Positions 37,409-48,348 of a DNA stretch of 64,000 nt are shown here, piece by piece; within the stretch, counting starts at the first letter, position 1, and the number at the start of each line of letters is the position of its first letter. The DNA lies in NCBI GenBank assembly GCA_035701265.1, contig DASSNU010000002.1, positions 1 through 64,000 of the forward strand, written 5' to 3'. A model generated the notes under the pieces. It saw only the letters and a program-made list of their open reading frames with translations. It made no database searches and was not told where the DNA came from. Both the position numbers and the translations under genes were made by a program. Origin of the DNA: DASSNU01 sp035701265 (GTDB lineage Bacteria; Gemmatimonadota; Gemmatimonadetes; Gemmatimonadales; Gemmatimonadaceae).

Positions 37409-39293
37409 AGACAAGGGAGCGCAGGGCGAGCGAGCGGAGTCGCTCCCCGTAGCGCCATCGCTCAGTCCGGCGCTCGAATCGGTCCGCATTCCCGACGAGC
37501 GCCCCACCGTCGCACTCCGCGATGTGGCGCTCGCCGGCGTGGCGGTGCTCGTGGCGCTGGGCGCCGCGGTCATCGCCCAGGTGCTCACGCGGCTCATCGG
37601 GCTCATCACCAACCTCAGCTTCTACGCGCGCGTCTCCACGGCCTTCTCCTCGCCGACCACCTCGGTGCTCGGCGCATGGGTGATCGTGGTGCCGGTGATC
37701 GGCGGGATCATCGTCGGCATCATGGCGCGCTACGGATCGGCGGCCATCCGCGGACACGGCATTCCGGAGGTGATGGAGCGGATCCTGTTCGCGCGCAGCC
37801 GCATTCCGGCGCGCGTGACCTTCCTCAAGCCGCTGTCGGCGGCGATCGCCATCGGCACGGGAGGCCCGTTCGGCGCGGAGGGCCCCATCATTGCCAGCGG
37901 CGGCGCGCTCGGGTCGCTCGTGGGACAGGCGCTCTCGATCACGGCCGACGAGCGAAAGATTCTCCTCGCCGCGGGGGCGGCAGCCGGGATGGCGGCCACC
38001 TTCGGCAGCCCCATCTCGTCCGTCTTGCTGGCGGTGGAGTTGCTGCTGTTCGAGTATCGCGCTCGCTCGGTGATCACCGTCACGCTGGCGGCCGTCACCG
38101 CGACGGCGGTGCGCATCGCCTTTGCCGGCACCGCGCCGATCTTCGCCATGCCCGCGCTCGCGCAACCCAGCGCGGCGGCGATCCTCACGTACACCGTCAT
38201 GGGCGCGTTCATGGGGCTCGTGGCCGTGGGCGTCACCCGATCCGTGTACTGGATCGAGGACCAGTTCGAGCGCATCCCCACGCACTGGATGTGGTGGCCG
38301 GCCATCGGCGGCCTGGTGGTCGGCGTGGTCGGCTACTTCGCGCCGCGGACGCTCGGCGTGGGGTACGACAACATCCAGGGCGTGCTGAGCGGAACGATCG
38401 TGGGACGTGCGTTGATCGCCCTGCTCGTGCTCAAGTTCATCTCGTGGAGCATCGCGCTCGGCAGCGGCACGTCGGGGGGAACGCTCGCGCCGTTGTTCAC
38501 GCTCGGCGGCTCGCTGGGCGCGTTGATGGGGACGGCGGCGATGGCGCTCCTTCCCAGCCTTGGCGTGGATCCGCGGCTGGCCGCGCTGGTCGGGATGACG
38601 GGGATGTTCGCCGGCGCGTCGCACGCGGTGCTCACGTCCGTAGTGTTCGCCTTCGAGACCACGCGCCAGCCAGCCGGGCTGCTGCCGCTCCTGGCGGGCG
38701 GGAGCTGCGCGTATCTGGTGTCGCTCCTGCTCTCGCGGCACTCCATCATGACCACCAAGCTCGCCCGCCGCGGCGCCACGATCCGCACGGAATACACGGT
38801 GGACGTGCTGTCGGCCATCCGCGTGGGCGATGTCGCCACGCGCGAGGTGATCTCGCTGCAAGCGTCACAGCCGGTCGACGAGACGCGGCAGTGGCTGGTG
38901 TCGGGCACGCCGGACTCCGGACACCAGGGCTATCCCGTGGTGGACGCCGATGGGCGGTTGCGGGGGCTCGTGACGCGGCGGCAGATGATGACCAAGCAAC
39001 CGAGCGACGTGCAGCGCGTGGGAGATCTCGTGACGTCGCCGCCGGTGGTGGTCTTCGAGGACACGACGCTGCGCGAGGCCGCCGATCTCATGGTGCGTGA
39101 GCGTGTGGGACGCGTGCCGATGGTGGAGCGGGAGAATCCGCAGCACATGATCGGCATCATCTCGCGCAGCGATCTGCTGGCTGCGCACGCGCGGCGACTG
39201 GCGGAGGCTACGGAGGCCGAAGAGGGGATTACCGTCCCCTGGCGGCTGTGGCGCCGTCCCGCGGGTGAGTCGGGGTCGCAGGAGCGCGCGTGA
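37401..39293 (+). CDS. ClC-family chloride channel or H+/Cl- antiporter with CBS domains
   Basis: A 630-residue membrane protein with the ClC core at about 45-460. Selectivity motifs are visible: GHGIPEV (helix D), GPFGAEGPII (helix F, with the gating Glu in the GxEGP position) and GGTLAPLF (helix N). A Glu in AVELLLFEY sits where the proton glutamate of H+-coupled exchangers lies, so antiport is more likely than a simple channel. Two C-terminal CBS domains (about 485-605) start at VGDVATREVISLQ and VGDLVTSPPVVVFED and probably bind nucleotide. The GTG at 37401 overlaps the MarR gene end by eight bases. The 3' end overlaps the convergent acyltransferase gene by 65 bases. Likely role: chloride and acid homeostasis. 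Confidence 0.92.
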   Translation: MNKDKGAQGERAESLPVAPSLSPALESVRIPDERPTVALRDVALAGVAVLVALGAAVIAQVLTRLIGLITNLSFYARVSTAFSSPTTSVLGAWVIVVPVIGGIIVGIMARYGSAAIRGHGIPEVMERILFARSRIPARVTFLKPLSAAIAIGTGGPFGAEGPIIASGGALGSLVGQALSITADERKILLAAGAAAGMAATFGSPISSVLLAVELLLFEYRARSVITVTLAAVTATAVRIAFAGTAPIFAMPALAQPSAAAILTYTVMGAFMGLVAVGVTRSVYWIEDQFERIPTHWMWWPAIGGLVVGVVGYFAPRTLGVGYDNIQGVLSGTIVGRALIALLVLKFISWSIALGSGTSGGTLAPLFTLGGSLGALMGTAAMALLPSLGVDPRLAALVGMTGMFAGASHAVLTSVVFAFETTRQPAGLLPLLAGGSCAYLVSLLLSRHSIMTTKLARRGATIRTEYTVDVLSAIRVGDVATREVISLQASQPVDETRQWLVSGTPDSGHQGYPVVDADGRLRGLVTRRQMMTKQPSDVQRVGDLVTSPPVVVFEDTTLREAADLMVRERVGRVPMVERENPQHMIGIISRSDLLAAHARRLAEATEAEEGITVPWRLWRRPAGESGSQERA

Positions 39294-40398
39294 GCTCGCG
39301 GCGCGCCCGGGCGCCGAGCCAGCGCGCCTCCTGATACGCCGCCCGCGCCACGGCGCGGATCCCAAGCACGAGGGGCGATCCGCCGGTGAAGGCGCCGGCG
39401 ACGGCGTAGAGCGTGGAGGGAGAGAACGCCGCCTCCGGCGTGATGGCGTACACCGGCTCCCACCGCTCCGGATCGAACTTGGACTTGAACGCGTCCAGCC
39501 CATCGAAGTTGTAGAACCGCCGCCCGTGGGCACGAATCCAGGCGAGCGTGAGGCGAAGCCAACGCGGCTCGGCGTCCACCGCGCGCGGCGCGTGGCGCGA
39601 GAGCGGCGCGAGGCCGAGCGTCATGTAGCTGCTCCCCTCTTCGGCCACCGCGCGCACGGCGGCGTCGATGAGCAGCTCCGCGGTGCCGTTCGGCGCGTCG
39701 TGTCCGCGGACGATCTGCTCGATGAGCCAGCCGGCACGGCGCGGAATGGGTGACGCGACCAGAAACGCCACCACGCGCTCCCGCCGCCGCGCCACGAATA
39801 CGCGCCGGCCGGCAAGGCGATGCAGCGTGTTGGGCTCCACCAGAAAGTGCAGCGGCGGGAGACCGCGCGTGGCCAGCCACTCCGACAGACATCGCTCCAG
39901 ATCGGGGTGTGCAGTGGCCATCTCGGCGCTCCACGCCTCCACCTCCACCCCTTTGTTCCGCGCGCGGTGCAGCTGTGCGCGCACGGACGCGCGGCGCCCG
40001 ATCATCGCAGGCCAGCACGCGGGATTCCACGCCGGCTGCGCGCCGAGCACGACCGTTGCGCGCGGTGGGTGGTGCGCGAGGCTCGTACGCAACCGCTCCT
40101 CGGCACCGAAATAGCACACGCGCTCGCCGCAGCGTGTCGCGTCGCGCTCGAACGCGCGGACCACCTCGTCCATCCGATCCGGTGCGCACACGGGCGCGCC
40201 CGCCACCACGCGCACGCGGCGCCAGCGCACGAATCCCACCACGCTGTCGGCGATGCTGCCGGCCGGGGGAAACCAGTGCTCGATCCCCGGATTCACGATC
40301 TGGAACGACGTCGCATTCCACCCGTGCCGCAGCACCAGATGACGCACGGCCGCCAGCTCGGACCCTTCGGTCTCGAGCGGGCGGCCGTGCGGGCCCAC
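39229..40398 (-). CDS. DUF2156 protein, MprF C-terminal-domain-like aminoacyltransferase
   Basis: A 389-residue soluble protein with the double GNAT fold of DUF2156. Family hallmarks are seen in the C-terminal half: VAFLVASPIPRRAGWLIEQI, then FYNFDGLDAFKSKFDPERWE, which matches the catalytic region of phosphatidylglycerol lysyltransferase (MprF). No large transmembrane flippase domain precedes it, so this is the catalytic part alone. It could transfer an aminoacyl group from tRNA to a lipid, or have a different acceptor. Start: GTG at 40398, chosen because no ATG fits; no strong ribosome site is visible. It follows the M16 peptidase genes on the same strand, 46 bases apart, so may be in the same transcript. 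Confidence 0.85.
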   Translation of the reverse strand: MGPHGRPLETEGSELAAVRHLVLRHGWNATSFQIVNPGIEHWFPPAGSIADSVVGFVRWRRVRVVAGAPVCAPDRMDEVVRAFERDATRCGERVCYFGAEERLRTSLAHHPPRATVVLGAQPAWNPACWPAMIGRRASVRAQLHRARNKGVEVEAWSAEMATAHPDLERCLSEWLATRGLPPLHFLVEPNTLHRLAGRRVFVARRRERVVAFLVASPIPRRAGWLIEQIVRGHDAPNGTAELLIDAAVRAVAEEGSSYMTLGLAPLSRHAPRAVDAEPRWLRLTLAWIRAHGRRFYNFDGLDAFKSKFDPERWEPVYAITPEAAFSPSTLYAVAGAFTGGSPLVLGIRAVARAAYQEARWLGARARRELTRAPATPTHPRDGATAARGR

Positions 40399-40444
40399 CG
40401 GGGCGCTCAGCCGGCGGTGGGAGCGAGCGCGCTCACGCGCACGC

Positions 40445-42535
40445 TCACTTCTTCGCGCGCACGAAGGTGATCGGCGCGCCGGCGATGGTCACCTTCAGCA
40501 GCTCGTGCGGCGCAGCCACGCTCACCCACAGCGTGATCGGCTGCTCGCCGCCCGTCACCGACGCCCGGTACGCATTCACGGCGCCATCCGGGAGCGTCAC
40601 GCTTTCCGTGGTGTCCACGGAGATCGTGAGTTGCTGCACCGTTCCTTTCGACTCGTCGAGCGACGGGAAGCTCCACTTCGCACCCGCGCTCCACGGCAGC
40701 GCCGGGATGATCGCGCGCAGCACGTCATCGTTCATCGTGCCGGGCGGAACGTCGGTGTCCGTCTCCACGCTGTGCGGTCCCTGCGGGCCCGGTACCGAGG
40801 CCGTCCCCTTCGCATGCCCGCCGGTGACCGTGATGTCCACCGACAACTGCTGCCCCTGCAGCGTGCCCGACGCGGCGATGTGCTGCAGCGCCGGAGCCTC
40901 GGTGAAGGTGACGGTGCTCTTCTGCTGCAGCATCGGACCGATCTCCGTGTGCTGCTCGTACTGGTAGCCGTCGGCCGTCTTGCTCAACACGCCGGTCTGA
41001 TACCCGAAGGCCTGCCCCTGCACCATGATCGTGAAGCTGTCCGTACGCGCCGTGAGCGCCGCGGCGTCGATCGACAGCGTGCTCCCCTTGGCGACGAGAT
41101 CATCGGGCGTGAGCGGCTTCCCTTCCACGTCGATGATCCGGACCGGGGCGATCTTCGCGAGCCCGTCGTAGATCTTGGAGCCGTCCCCCACCACCACGAT
41201 GAGCATGGAGTCGGGGCGCACGACGAAGCTGGCCGCGTTCCGCAGTTGCTGCGCGGTAACGCCGGCCAGCCGCGTGCGGTACATGGTGAGATAGTCGCGC
41301 GGCAGACCGAGCAGCAGGGCGTTGCTCACCGCGCCGGCAACCTGATTGGCCGTCTCGATGGTGAGCGGGAACTGCCCGACCAGCGAGTTCTTCGCGGCCG
41401 CCAGCTCCGAGTCGGGCACCGCCTCGCTGCGGATCCGCCGGAGCTGATGGAGCATCTCGGCAAGCGCCGAGTCGGTGACGGGCGTGCGGACTTCGGTGCT
41501 CGCCTGGAAGTAGCCGATCCCCTGTGGGCGGTCGAGGTCGGAGTACGCGCCGTACGTCCAGCTCTTCTGCTCGCGCAGAATGAGGAACAGCCGCGCGTCG
41601 GCGCCACCGCCGAGCACCTGGTTGGCCACCACGGCCGGGTACCAGCGCGGATCGGTGGGGAGGAAGGTCGTGTTCCCCGCCACGATGTTCGACTGCACCG
41701 AGCCCGGACGGTGCACGAGCAGAATCTCGGTGTGATTCCGCGCCGGCGGAGCGGGGAACGTTTGCGCGGCCGGGCGTGCACCCGACCAGCCCGCGAACGA
41801 CTTGGTGGCCAGCGAGCGCGCGCGGTCCATCGTGATGTCACCGGCGATCACGAGCAGCGCGCCGCCAGGACGAAAGCGAGCCTTCTGGAACGCCACCAGG
41901 TCCTGACGGGTGATGCTCCGCACGCTGGCTGGCGTGGAGAAGCGCCCGTAGGCGCCCGTGCCGTACAGTCCCTGCTCGAAGAAGCGGGACGCCAGCGCCG
42001 CCGGCTGCGACAGTTGGAGCTGCAGCGCGGAGAGCTGCTGCGTGCGCTGGAGCTCGACCTCCTTGTCCGGGAAGGTAGGGCGCACGACGGCGTCGGCCAG
42101 CATGTCGAACGCGAGCGGTGCGTCCGGCGCAAGCACGTCGGCGAACACCGTGATGAAGTCCGAACCGGCCGCGGCATTGATCTGTCCGCCCACGCCCTCG
42201 ATGGTGCGGGCGAAGTCCTCGGCGCTGCGGTTCCCCGCGCCTTTGGTGAGGAGCGCAGCGGTCATGGTCGCCAACCCTTCCTTGCCCGCCGGTTCGTACT
42301 TTGAGCCAGCGGGAAGCGAGAGCGAGACGGACACCACCGGATGCTCGTGGCTCGCCACCAGCACGAGACGCATTCCGTTGGGGAGCGTGGCCTCCTGGTA
42401 CGGAGGGAACTTGGCCGGTTGAATGGGACCGGGGGGCGGCGGCGTGGGGGGAAAGCCCTGCGCCGCGGACGATGCCGGCGCCGCGATCGACGCGACGGCG
42501 AGCAACGAGAGGAGAAAGGCCGGAATGCGGTTCAC
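40445..42535 (-). CDS. M16 peptidase-like protein lacking the zinc motif (inactive partner)
   Basis: A 696-residue exported protein: signal MNRIPAFLLSLLAVASIAAP, then a Pro-rich stretch and two M16 domains (about 45-460), followed by a C-terminal beta region of about 200 residues. In the position of the zinc-binding HxxEH the sequence reads GLATMTAALLTKG, so zinc and catalysis are lost. M16B peptidases often work as a pair of one active and one inactive subunit; the active one is encoded just upstream. Its GTG start overlaps the stop of that gene (GTGA). The C-terminal extension is not part of the standard fold and ends in VTIAGAPITFVRAKK. Both should lie in the periplasm. Confidence 0.92.
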   Translation of the reverse strand: MNRIPAFLLSLLAVASIAAPASSAAQGFPPTPPPPGPIQPAKFPPYQEATLPNGMRLVLVASHEHPVVSVSLSLPAGSKYEPAGKEGLATMTAALLTKGAGNRSAEDFARTIEGVGGQINAAAGSDFITVFADVLAPDAPLAFDMLADAVVRPTFPDKEVELQRTQQLSALQLQLSQPAALASRFFEQGLYGTGAYGRFSTPASVRSITRQDLVAFQKARFRPGGALLVIAGDITMDRARSLATKSFAGWSGARPAAQTFPAPPARNHTEILLVHRPGSVQSNIVAGNTTFLPTDPRWYPAVVANQVLGGGADARLFLILREQKSWTYGAYSDLDRPQGIGYFQASTEVRTPVTDSALAEMLHQLRRIRSEAVPDSELAAAKNSLVGQFPLTIETANQVAGAVSNALLLGLPRDYLTMYRTRLAGVTAQQLRNAASFVVRPDSMLIVVVGDGSKIYDGLAKIAPVRIIDVEGKPLTPDDLVAKGSTLSIDAAALTARTDSFTIMVQGQAFGYQTGVLSKTADGYQYEQHTEIGPMLQQKSTVTFTEAPALQHIAASGTLQGQQLSVDITVTGGHAKGTASVPGPQGPHSVETDTDVPPGTMNDDVLRAIIPALPWSAGAKWSFPSLDESKGTVQQLTISVDTTESVTLPDGAVNAYRASVTGGEQPITLWVSVAAPHELLKVTIAGAPITFVRAKK

Positions 42536-43878
42536 GGCTTGGCCTCCGGTGTGACGATGAGGATGAGCGAGTTGTCCGGCCGCAGATACATCCCGGCGAC
42601 GCGCTTCACGTCGGCGGTGGTGACCTTCATGTAGCGGTCGAGATCAGTGTTCACCGCGTTCGCGTCGCCGAGGAACATGTTCGCGCGCTGGAGCGCCTCG
42701 GCGCGGCTCAACGATTGCTGCCGCTGGTTGATCGTGCTCGCACGGAGCTGGTTCTTGGCCTTCGTGAGCTCAGCGTCGGTCACGCCCTCGCTCCCTACGC
42801 GCGCGATCTCCGCGGAGAGCAGCCCGTCCACGGAGTCGATGGGGACTCCCTGATTGGCGATGGCGAAGACGTACATGAGCCCGGGCCCCCGGCGGGGGCC
42901 AAAGGGATTGAGCAGCACCTGCGTGGCCACGGCAGCCTTGGCGTCGCGCGCAAGGCGCACGTTGAGCCGCGAGCTCTCCCCCTGCCCCAGGATCGTGCTC
43001 AGCAACTGCAGCGCCGGATAGTCGGGAGATTCGTAGGCCGGAACGCGGAACACATGGAACGCGGCGGGCAGCGTGGCCTTGGCATCGGTGGCGGTGCGGC
43101 GCATGGGCCCCGTATTGAAGCGCGGCGTGCACTGCACTGCCGGCGGCTCCGGACTGCGCGGGATGTTCGCGAAGTACTGCTGCACGAGCTGCTTCGCCTG
43201 CGCCGGGTCGAAGTCGCCCACGATCGTCAGTGTGGCGTTGTTCGGCGCATAGTACAGGTCGTGGAATTCCTTCACGTCGTTCGTCTCGGCGGCGTTCAGG
43301 TCGTCCATGGAGCCGATGACGGAGTGCGCGTACGGGAAGCAGGACGTGGAATCGTAGATGCCGTAGGCGTCCTCGAACAGCACGCGCGTATACGGCTGAT
43401 TGTCCACGCGCAGCCGCCGCTCCTCCTTCACCGCTTCACGCTGGTTGTGAAAGTTCGAATCGTTCACCGCCAGCGAGCGCATCCGGTCGGCCTCGAGCCA
43501 GAGCCCCAGGTTGAGCCGGTTGGACGGGAGCACCTCGAAGTAGTTCGTCCGGTCTTCCGTGGTGCTGCCGTTCATCGCTCCGCCCGCGCGCTGGACGAGC
43601 TGGAAATGCTCCGCCTTCTTCACGTGCGCGGAGCCCTGGAACATCATGTGCTCGAACAGGTGGGCAAAGCCGGTGCGCCCGCGCACCTCGTTACGGGAGC
43701 CGACGTTGTACCACACGTCCACCGCCACCACCTGGGCCGAATGATCCGGCGCGAGAATGACGGTGAGCCCGTTGGCGAGCGTGTCGGTCTGCACGGCGAT
43801 GCGCCCCGGTTCCTGCGCCATCAGTGGCGCAGCGGAGAGGCACACCGCGGTGGTGAGCGCGGCGATGAGCCGTTGCAT
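42532..43878 (-). CDS. M16 family zinc metallopeptidase (active partner)
   Basis: A 448-residue exported peptidase: signal MQRLIAALTTAVCLSAAPLMAQ, then two M16 domains. The inverted zinc motif is HLFEH (about residues 67-71, in RTGFAHLFEHMMFQG), and the third ligand lies in the REAVKEERR helix. Related enzymes degrade short peptides inside a clamshell chamber. The partner gene directly downstream lacks the motif, so a heterodimer is likely. ATG at 43878 has a GGAGG site seven bases upstream. A strong hairpin at 43956-43982 lies just before the gene. Confidence 0.94.
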   Translation of the reverse strand: MQRLIAALTTAVCLSAAPLMAQEPGRIAVQTDTLANGLTVILAPDHSAQVVAVDVWYNVGSRNEVRGRTGFAHLFEHMMFQGSAHVKKAEHFQLVQRAGGAMNGSTTEDRTNYFEVLPSNRLNLGLWLEADRMRSLAVNDSNFHNQREAVKEERRLRVDNQPYTRVLFEDAYGIYDSTSCFPYAHSVIGSMDDLNAAETNDVKEFHDLYYAPNNATLTIVGDFDPAQAKQLVQQYFANIPRSPEPPAVQCTPRFNTGPMRRTATDAKATLPAAFHVFRVPAYESPDYPALQLLSTILGQGESSRLNVRLARDAKAAVATQVLLNPFGPRRGPGLMYVFAIANQGVPIDSVDGLLSAEIARVGSEGVTDAELTKAKNQLRASTINQRQQSLSRAEALQRANMFLGDANAVNTDLDRYMKVTTADVKRVAGMYLRPDNSLILIVTPEAKP

Positions 43879-43955
43879 CCGGAATCCTCCGTGGGTCGGA
43901 TTTGGCGATCGGGAACGCTGCGCGGGTGGACCGGCGCACGCCCGCACGAAACTTA

Positions 43956-43982
43956 GCCCCTGTCGCCTGCGGCGACAGGGGC
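43956..43982 (-). terminator. 12-bp perfect GC hairpin between GspE-like and M16 genes
   Basis: GCCCCTGTCGCC (43956-43967) pairs perfectly with GGCGACAGGGGC (43971-43982) around a TGC loop. It begins about 50 bases past the stop of the GspE-like gene and ends 78 bases before the M16 start, both on the minus strand. On that strand it is followed by TAAGTTTC, a short T-rich stretch. It probably ends the upstream transcript. Confidence 0.65.
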
Positions 43983-44031
43983 CCAAGGTGTGACGAAGGC
44001 GCGCGTGGATGTGACGCCCGACTACCGGCGA

Positions 44032-46314
<2,283 letters not shown>

Positions 46315-46677
46315 CGTTCGCTCCGGTGGTGACGGGGAGGATGCGGATGACGCGCCGGCGGCGCGCACCCACCTCCACTTCGGGTGCAGAGACGAGCGAG
46401 TCACACGCGCGTCAGCACACATCGCGCAACGTGCTACCGTTGCTGCGGTTGCGCCGCTGTCGTGGTGTAAGACTTCACTAAAGTGCCGGGTGAAGCGATG
46501 CTAACCTTCGCACGCACCCGGTGCGTCGGACGTGGAGCGACGGCACATCACGCGCTCGGACCTGGACGTTGCTCGCGCGCCAGTAGTCGCCCCTTCACCG
46601 CCCTTGTAGAATACGGCGTCACGCAGTCCCTCCCCGGCCATCTGTGGCGGCCGGCTCCTGGTCCCCCACGCAACGGC
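46315..46677. other. divergent intergenic region between gspE-like gene and arn operon
   Basis: These 363 bases contain no supported gene. They should hold promoters for both directions. A TAGAAT at 46607-46612 could be the -10 box of the arn operon, 66 bases before arnT, but no good -35 box sits at the right distance. An inverted repeat CTTCAC/GTGAAG (46473-46478 and 46490-46495) lies nearer the middle. I see no direct repeat like the enterobacterial PmrA box. Confidence 0.45.
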
Positions 46678-48348
46678 ATGTCCGACCGGTTCGCGGCAGT
46701 GGTGCTCACTGTCGTCCTTGCCCTGCTGCTCTTTCTGGATGTCCGCGGCGCCGTGCTCGTCTCTCCCGACGAGCCGCGCTACGCCGAGATCCCCCGCGAG
46801 ATGCTCGCGACCGGTGACTACATCACCCCCCACCTGAACGGGGCACCCTACTTCGAGAAGCCGCCGCTCCTGTACTGGGCGAACGCGCTGTCCATGCGGG
46901 TGTTCGGCCACAACGCGTTCGCGGCGCGGTTGGTGACGCGTCTGGCCGCGGTGGGAACGGCCGTGCTGCTCATCATCGCGCTCGGCGGACGGCGCGACGA
47001 TGCGTGGCGGTGGGAGTGGGGGTGGTGGTCGGCGGTCGTGTTTCTGTCCGCGCCGCTCGACTTCGCGCTCGGGCGCGTGACGCTCACCGATGGACTGCTC
47101 TCGTTCACGATCGCGGTCACGATGTTCGCGGTACGCGCGTTCGTGCACGCGCGTGAGGATGGCCGGAGCGGCACCGGTGCGCTGGTCCTCGTCGGAGTGG
47201 GGGCGGCGCTTGCCACGCTCACCAAGGGACTGGTGGGCATCGTCTTCCCGGGACTCGTCTTCCTCATCTGGGTCGGCATCATGGGACGGTGGCGGCGCAT
47301 ACGCGAGCTGCTGTTGTCCCCCGCGCCGATCGTCTTCCTGGCGCTCGCGCTCCCCTGGTTCATCCTGGTGGAGCAGCGGAACCCCGGATTCACGCGGTTC
47401 TTCTTCGTGCACGAGCACTTCGCCCGCTTCGCCACCGGCGAGGCCTCGCGCCCCGGGCCCATCTATTATTTCGTGGCCGTCGTAGCGGCGGGGTTCCTCC
47501 CGTGGACGTTCCTCGTGCCGCGCGCCTTCGCACCGCTGCGCGCGTGGCGGCGCGAGCGCTTCGCCGCCCATGCGGACCTGCTGTACTTCGCGCTCTGGTT
47601 TCTCGTCATCCTCGTGTTCTTCACCCTGTCGCGCTCCAAGCTGGTGCCGTACATCCTGCCGGCCATGCCGGCGGCCGCCGCGCTCGTGGGCGCCGTACTC
47701 GCGCGGCAGCCGGTCGGTCACCGCCGCGCGCTCTTCGCCTACGCCGTGGCGATGTCGCTGATCGTGGCTGGTGGGCTGGGCTACGGTCTGGCGAGTCACG
47801 CATTGGCGGCGGCACGCGCCACCGCGTGGGCGCTCGCCGCGGGGGGAGCGCTGCTCGTGGGCGCGTGGGCCGGCGTGCGCCTCGCGCCGCGCGGTGAGCG
47901 GCGCGGGTGGCTCGGCGCTGCGGCCGGCTGGGCGGGGCTGTACCTTGTGGCAACGCTGTATCTTCCGACGCTGGCGGCGGAGCGCTCCGAGAACGCGCTT
48001 GCACCGTTGGCCGCCGCGCTCGCGCGCGATGGCCGCGCGACGCTCGTGGCGTACGGTGCCTACCCGCAGAGCTTTCCGTGGGAGCTGCAGCGCCCCATCG
48101 TGGTGGCGAACTACGTCGGCGAGCTCGGCTCCACCTGGCCTCTGCCCGACTCGCTCTACTGGTCCAAGCAGGAGTTCTGGCAGCGGTGGAGCGCCGGCCA
48201 GCGCATGGTGGTAGCGATTCGCGCGCGCGATGTGCGCCGCTTCGAGGCGCTCTCGGATGAGCCGCCGACGGTGCTCGCGCGACATCCGGTGTACGTCCTG
48301 CTGTCCAACTTCATCCCTGCCGACCGCAACCCACGTGCAGTACCGTGA
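46678..48348 (+). CDS. arnT: ArnT-like lipid A 4-amino-4-deoxy-L-arabinose transferase
   Basis: A 556-residue polytopic glycosyltransferase of the GT83/PMT type with about 12 membrane helices. The N-terminal periplasmic loop carries the acidic catalytic motif in SPDEPRYAEIPREML, followed by FEKPPLLYWANALS, both typical of ArnT. It should move Ara4N from undecaprenyl phosphate to lipid A phosphates at the outer face of the inner membrane, which lowers the negative charge and gives resistance to cationic peptides. It is the first gene of a six-gene arn operon; its TGA overlaps the GTG of arnB (GTGA). A more general PMT_2 mannosyl-type role is the alternative, but the neighbours argue for ArnT. 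The start ATG at 46678 is the first after the hydrophilic leader. Confidence 0.9.
   Translation: MSDRFAAVVLTVVLALLLFLDVRGAVLVSPDEPRYAEIPREMLATGDYITPHLNGAPYFEKPPLLYWANALSMRVFGHNAFAARLVTRLAAVGTAVLLIIALGGRRDDAWRWEWGWWSAVVFLSAPLDFALGRVTLTDGLLSFTIAVTMFAVRAFVHAREDGRSGTGALVLVGVGAALATLTKGLVGIVFPGLVFLIWVGIMGRWRRIRELLLSPAPIVFLALALPWFILVEQRNPGFTRFFFVHEHFARFATGEASRPGPIYYFVAVVAAGFLPWTFLVPRAFAPLRAWRRERFAAHADLLYFALWFLVILVFFTLSRSKLVPYILPAMPAAAALVGAVLARQPVGHRRALFAYAVAMSLIVAGGLGYGLASHALAAARATAWALAAGGALLVGAWAGVRLAPRGERRGWLGAAAGWAGLYLVATLYLPTLAAERSENALAPLAAALARDGRATLVAYGAYPQSFPWELQRPIVVANYVGELGSTWPLPDSLYWSKQEFWQRWSAGQRMVVAIRARDVRRFEALSDEPPTVLARHPVYVLLSNFIPADRNPRAVP

Noticed and set aside
37200..38861. Long open frame antisense to the ClC antiporter gene
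   Set aside because: Composition is shadow-like (Arg/Asp/His/Gly), no recognisable domain; the sense frame carries all ClC motifs.
46315..46677. PmrA-type direct repeat upstream of arnT
   Set aside because: No pair of TTAA-type half sites at the right spacing is present; the only repeat seen is a short inverted one.
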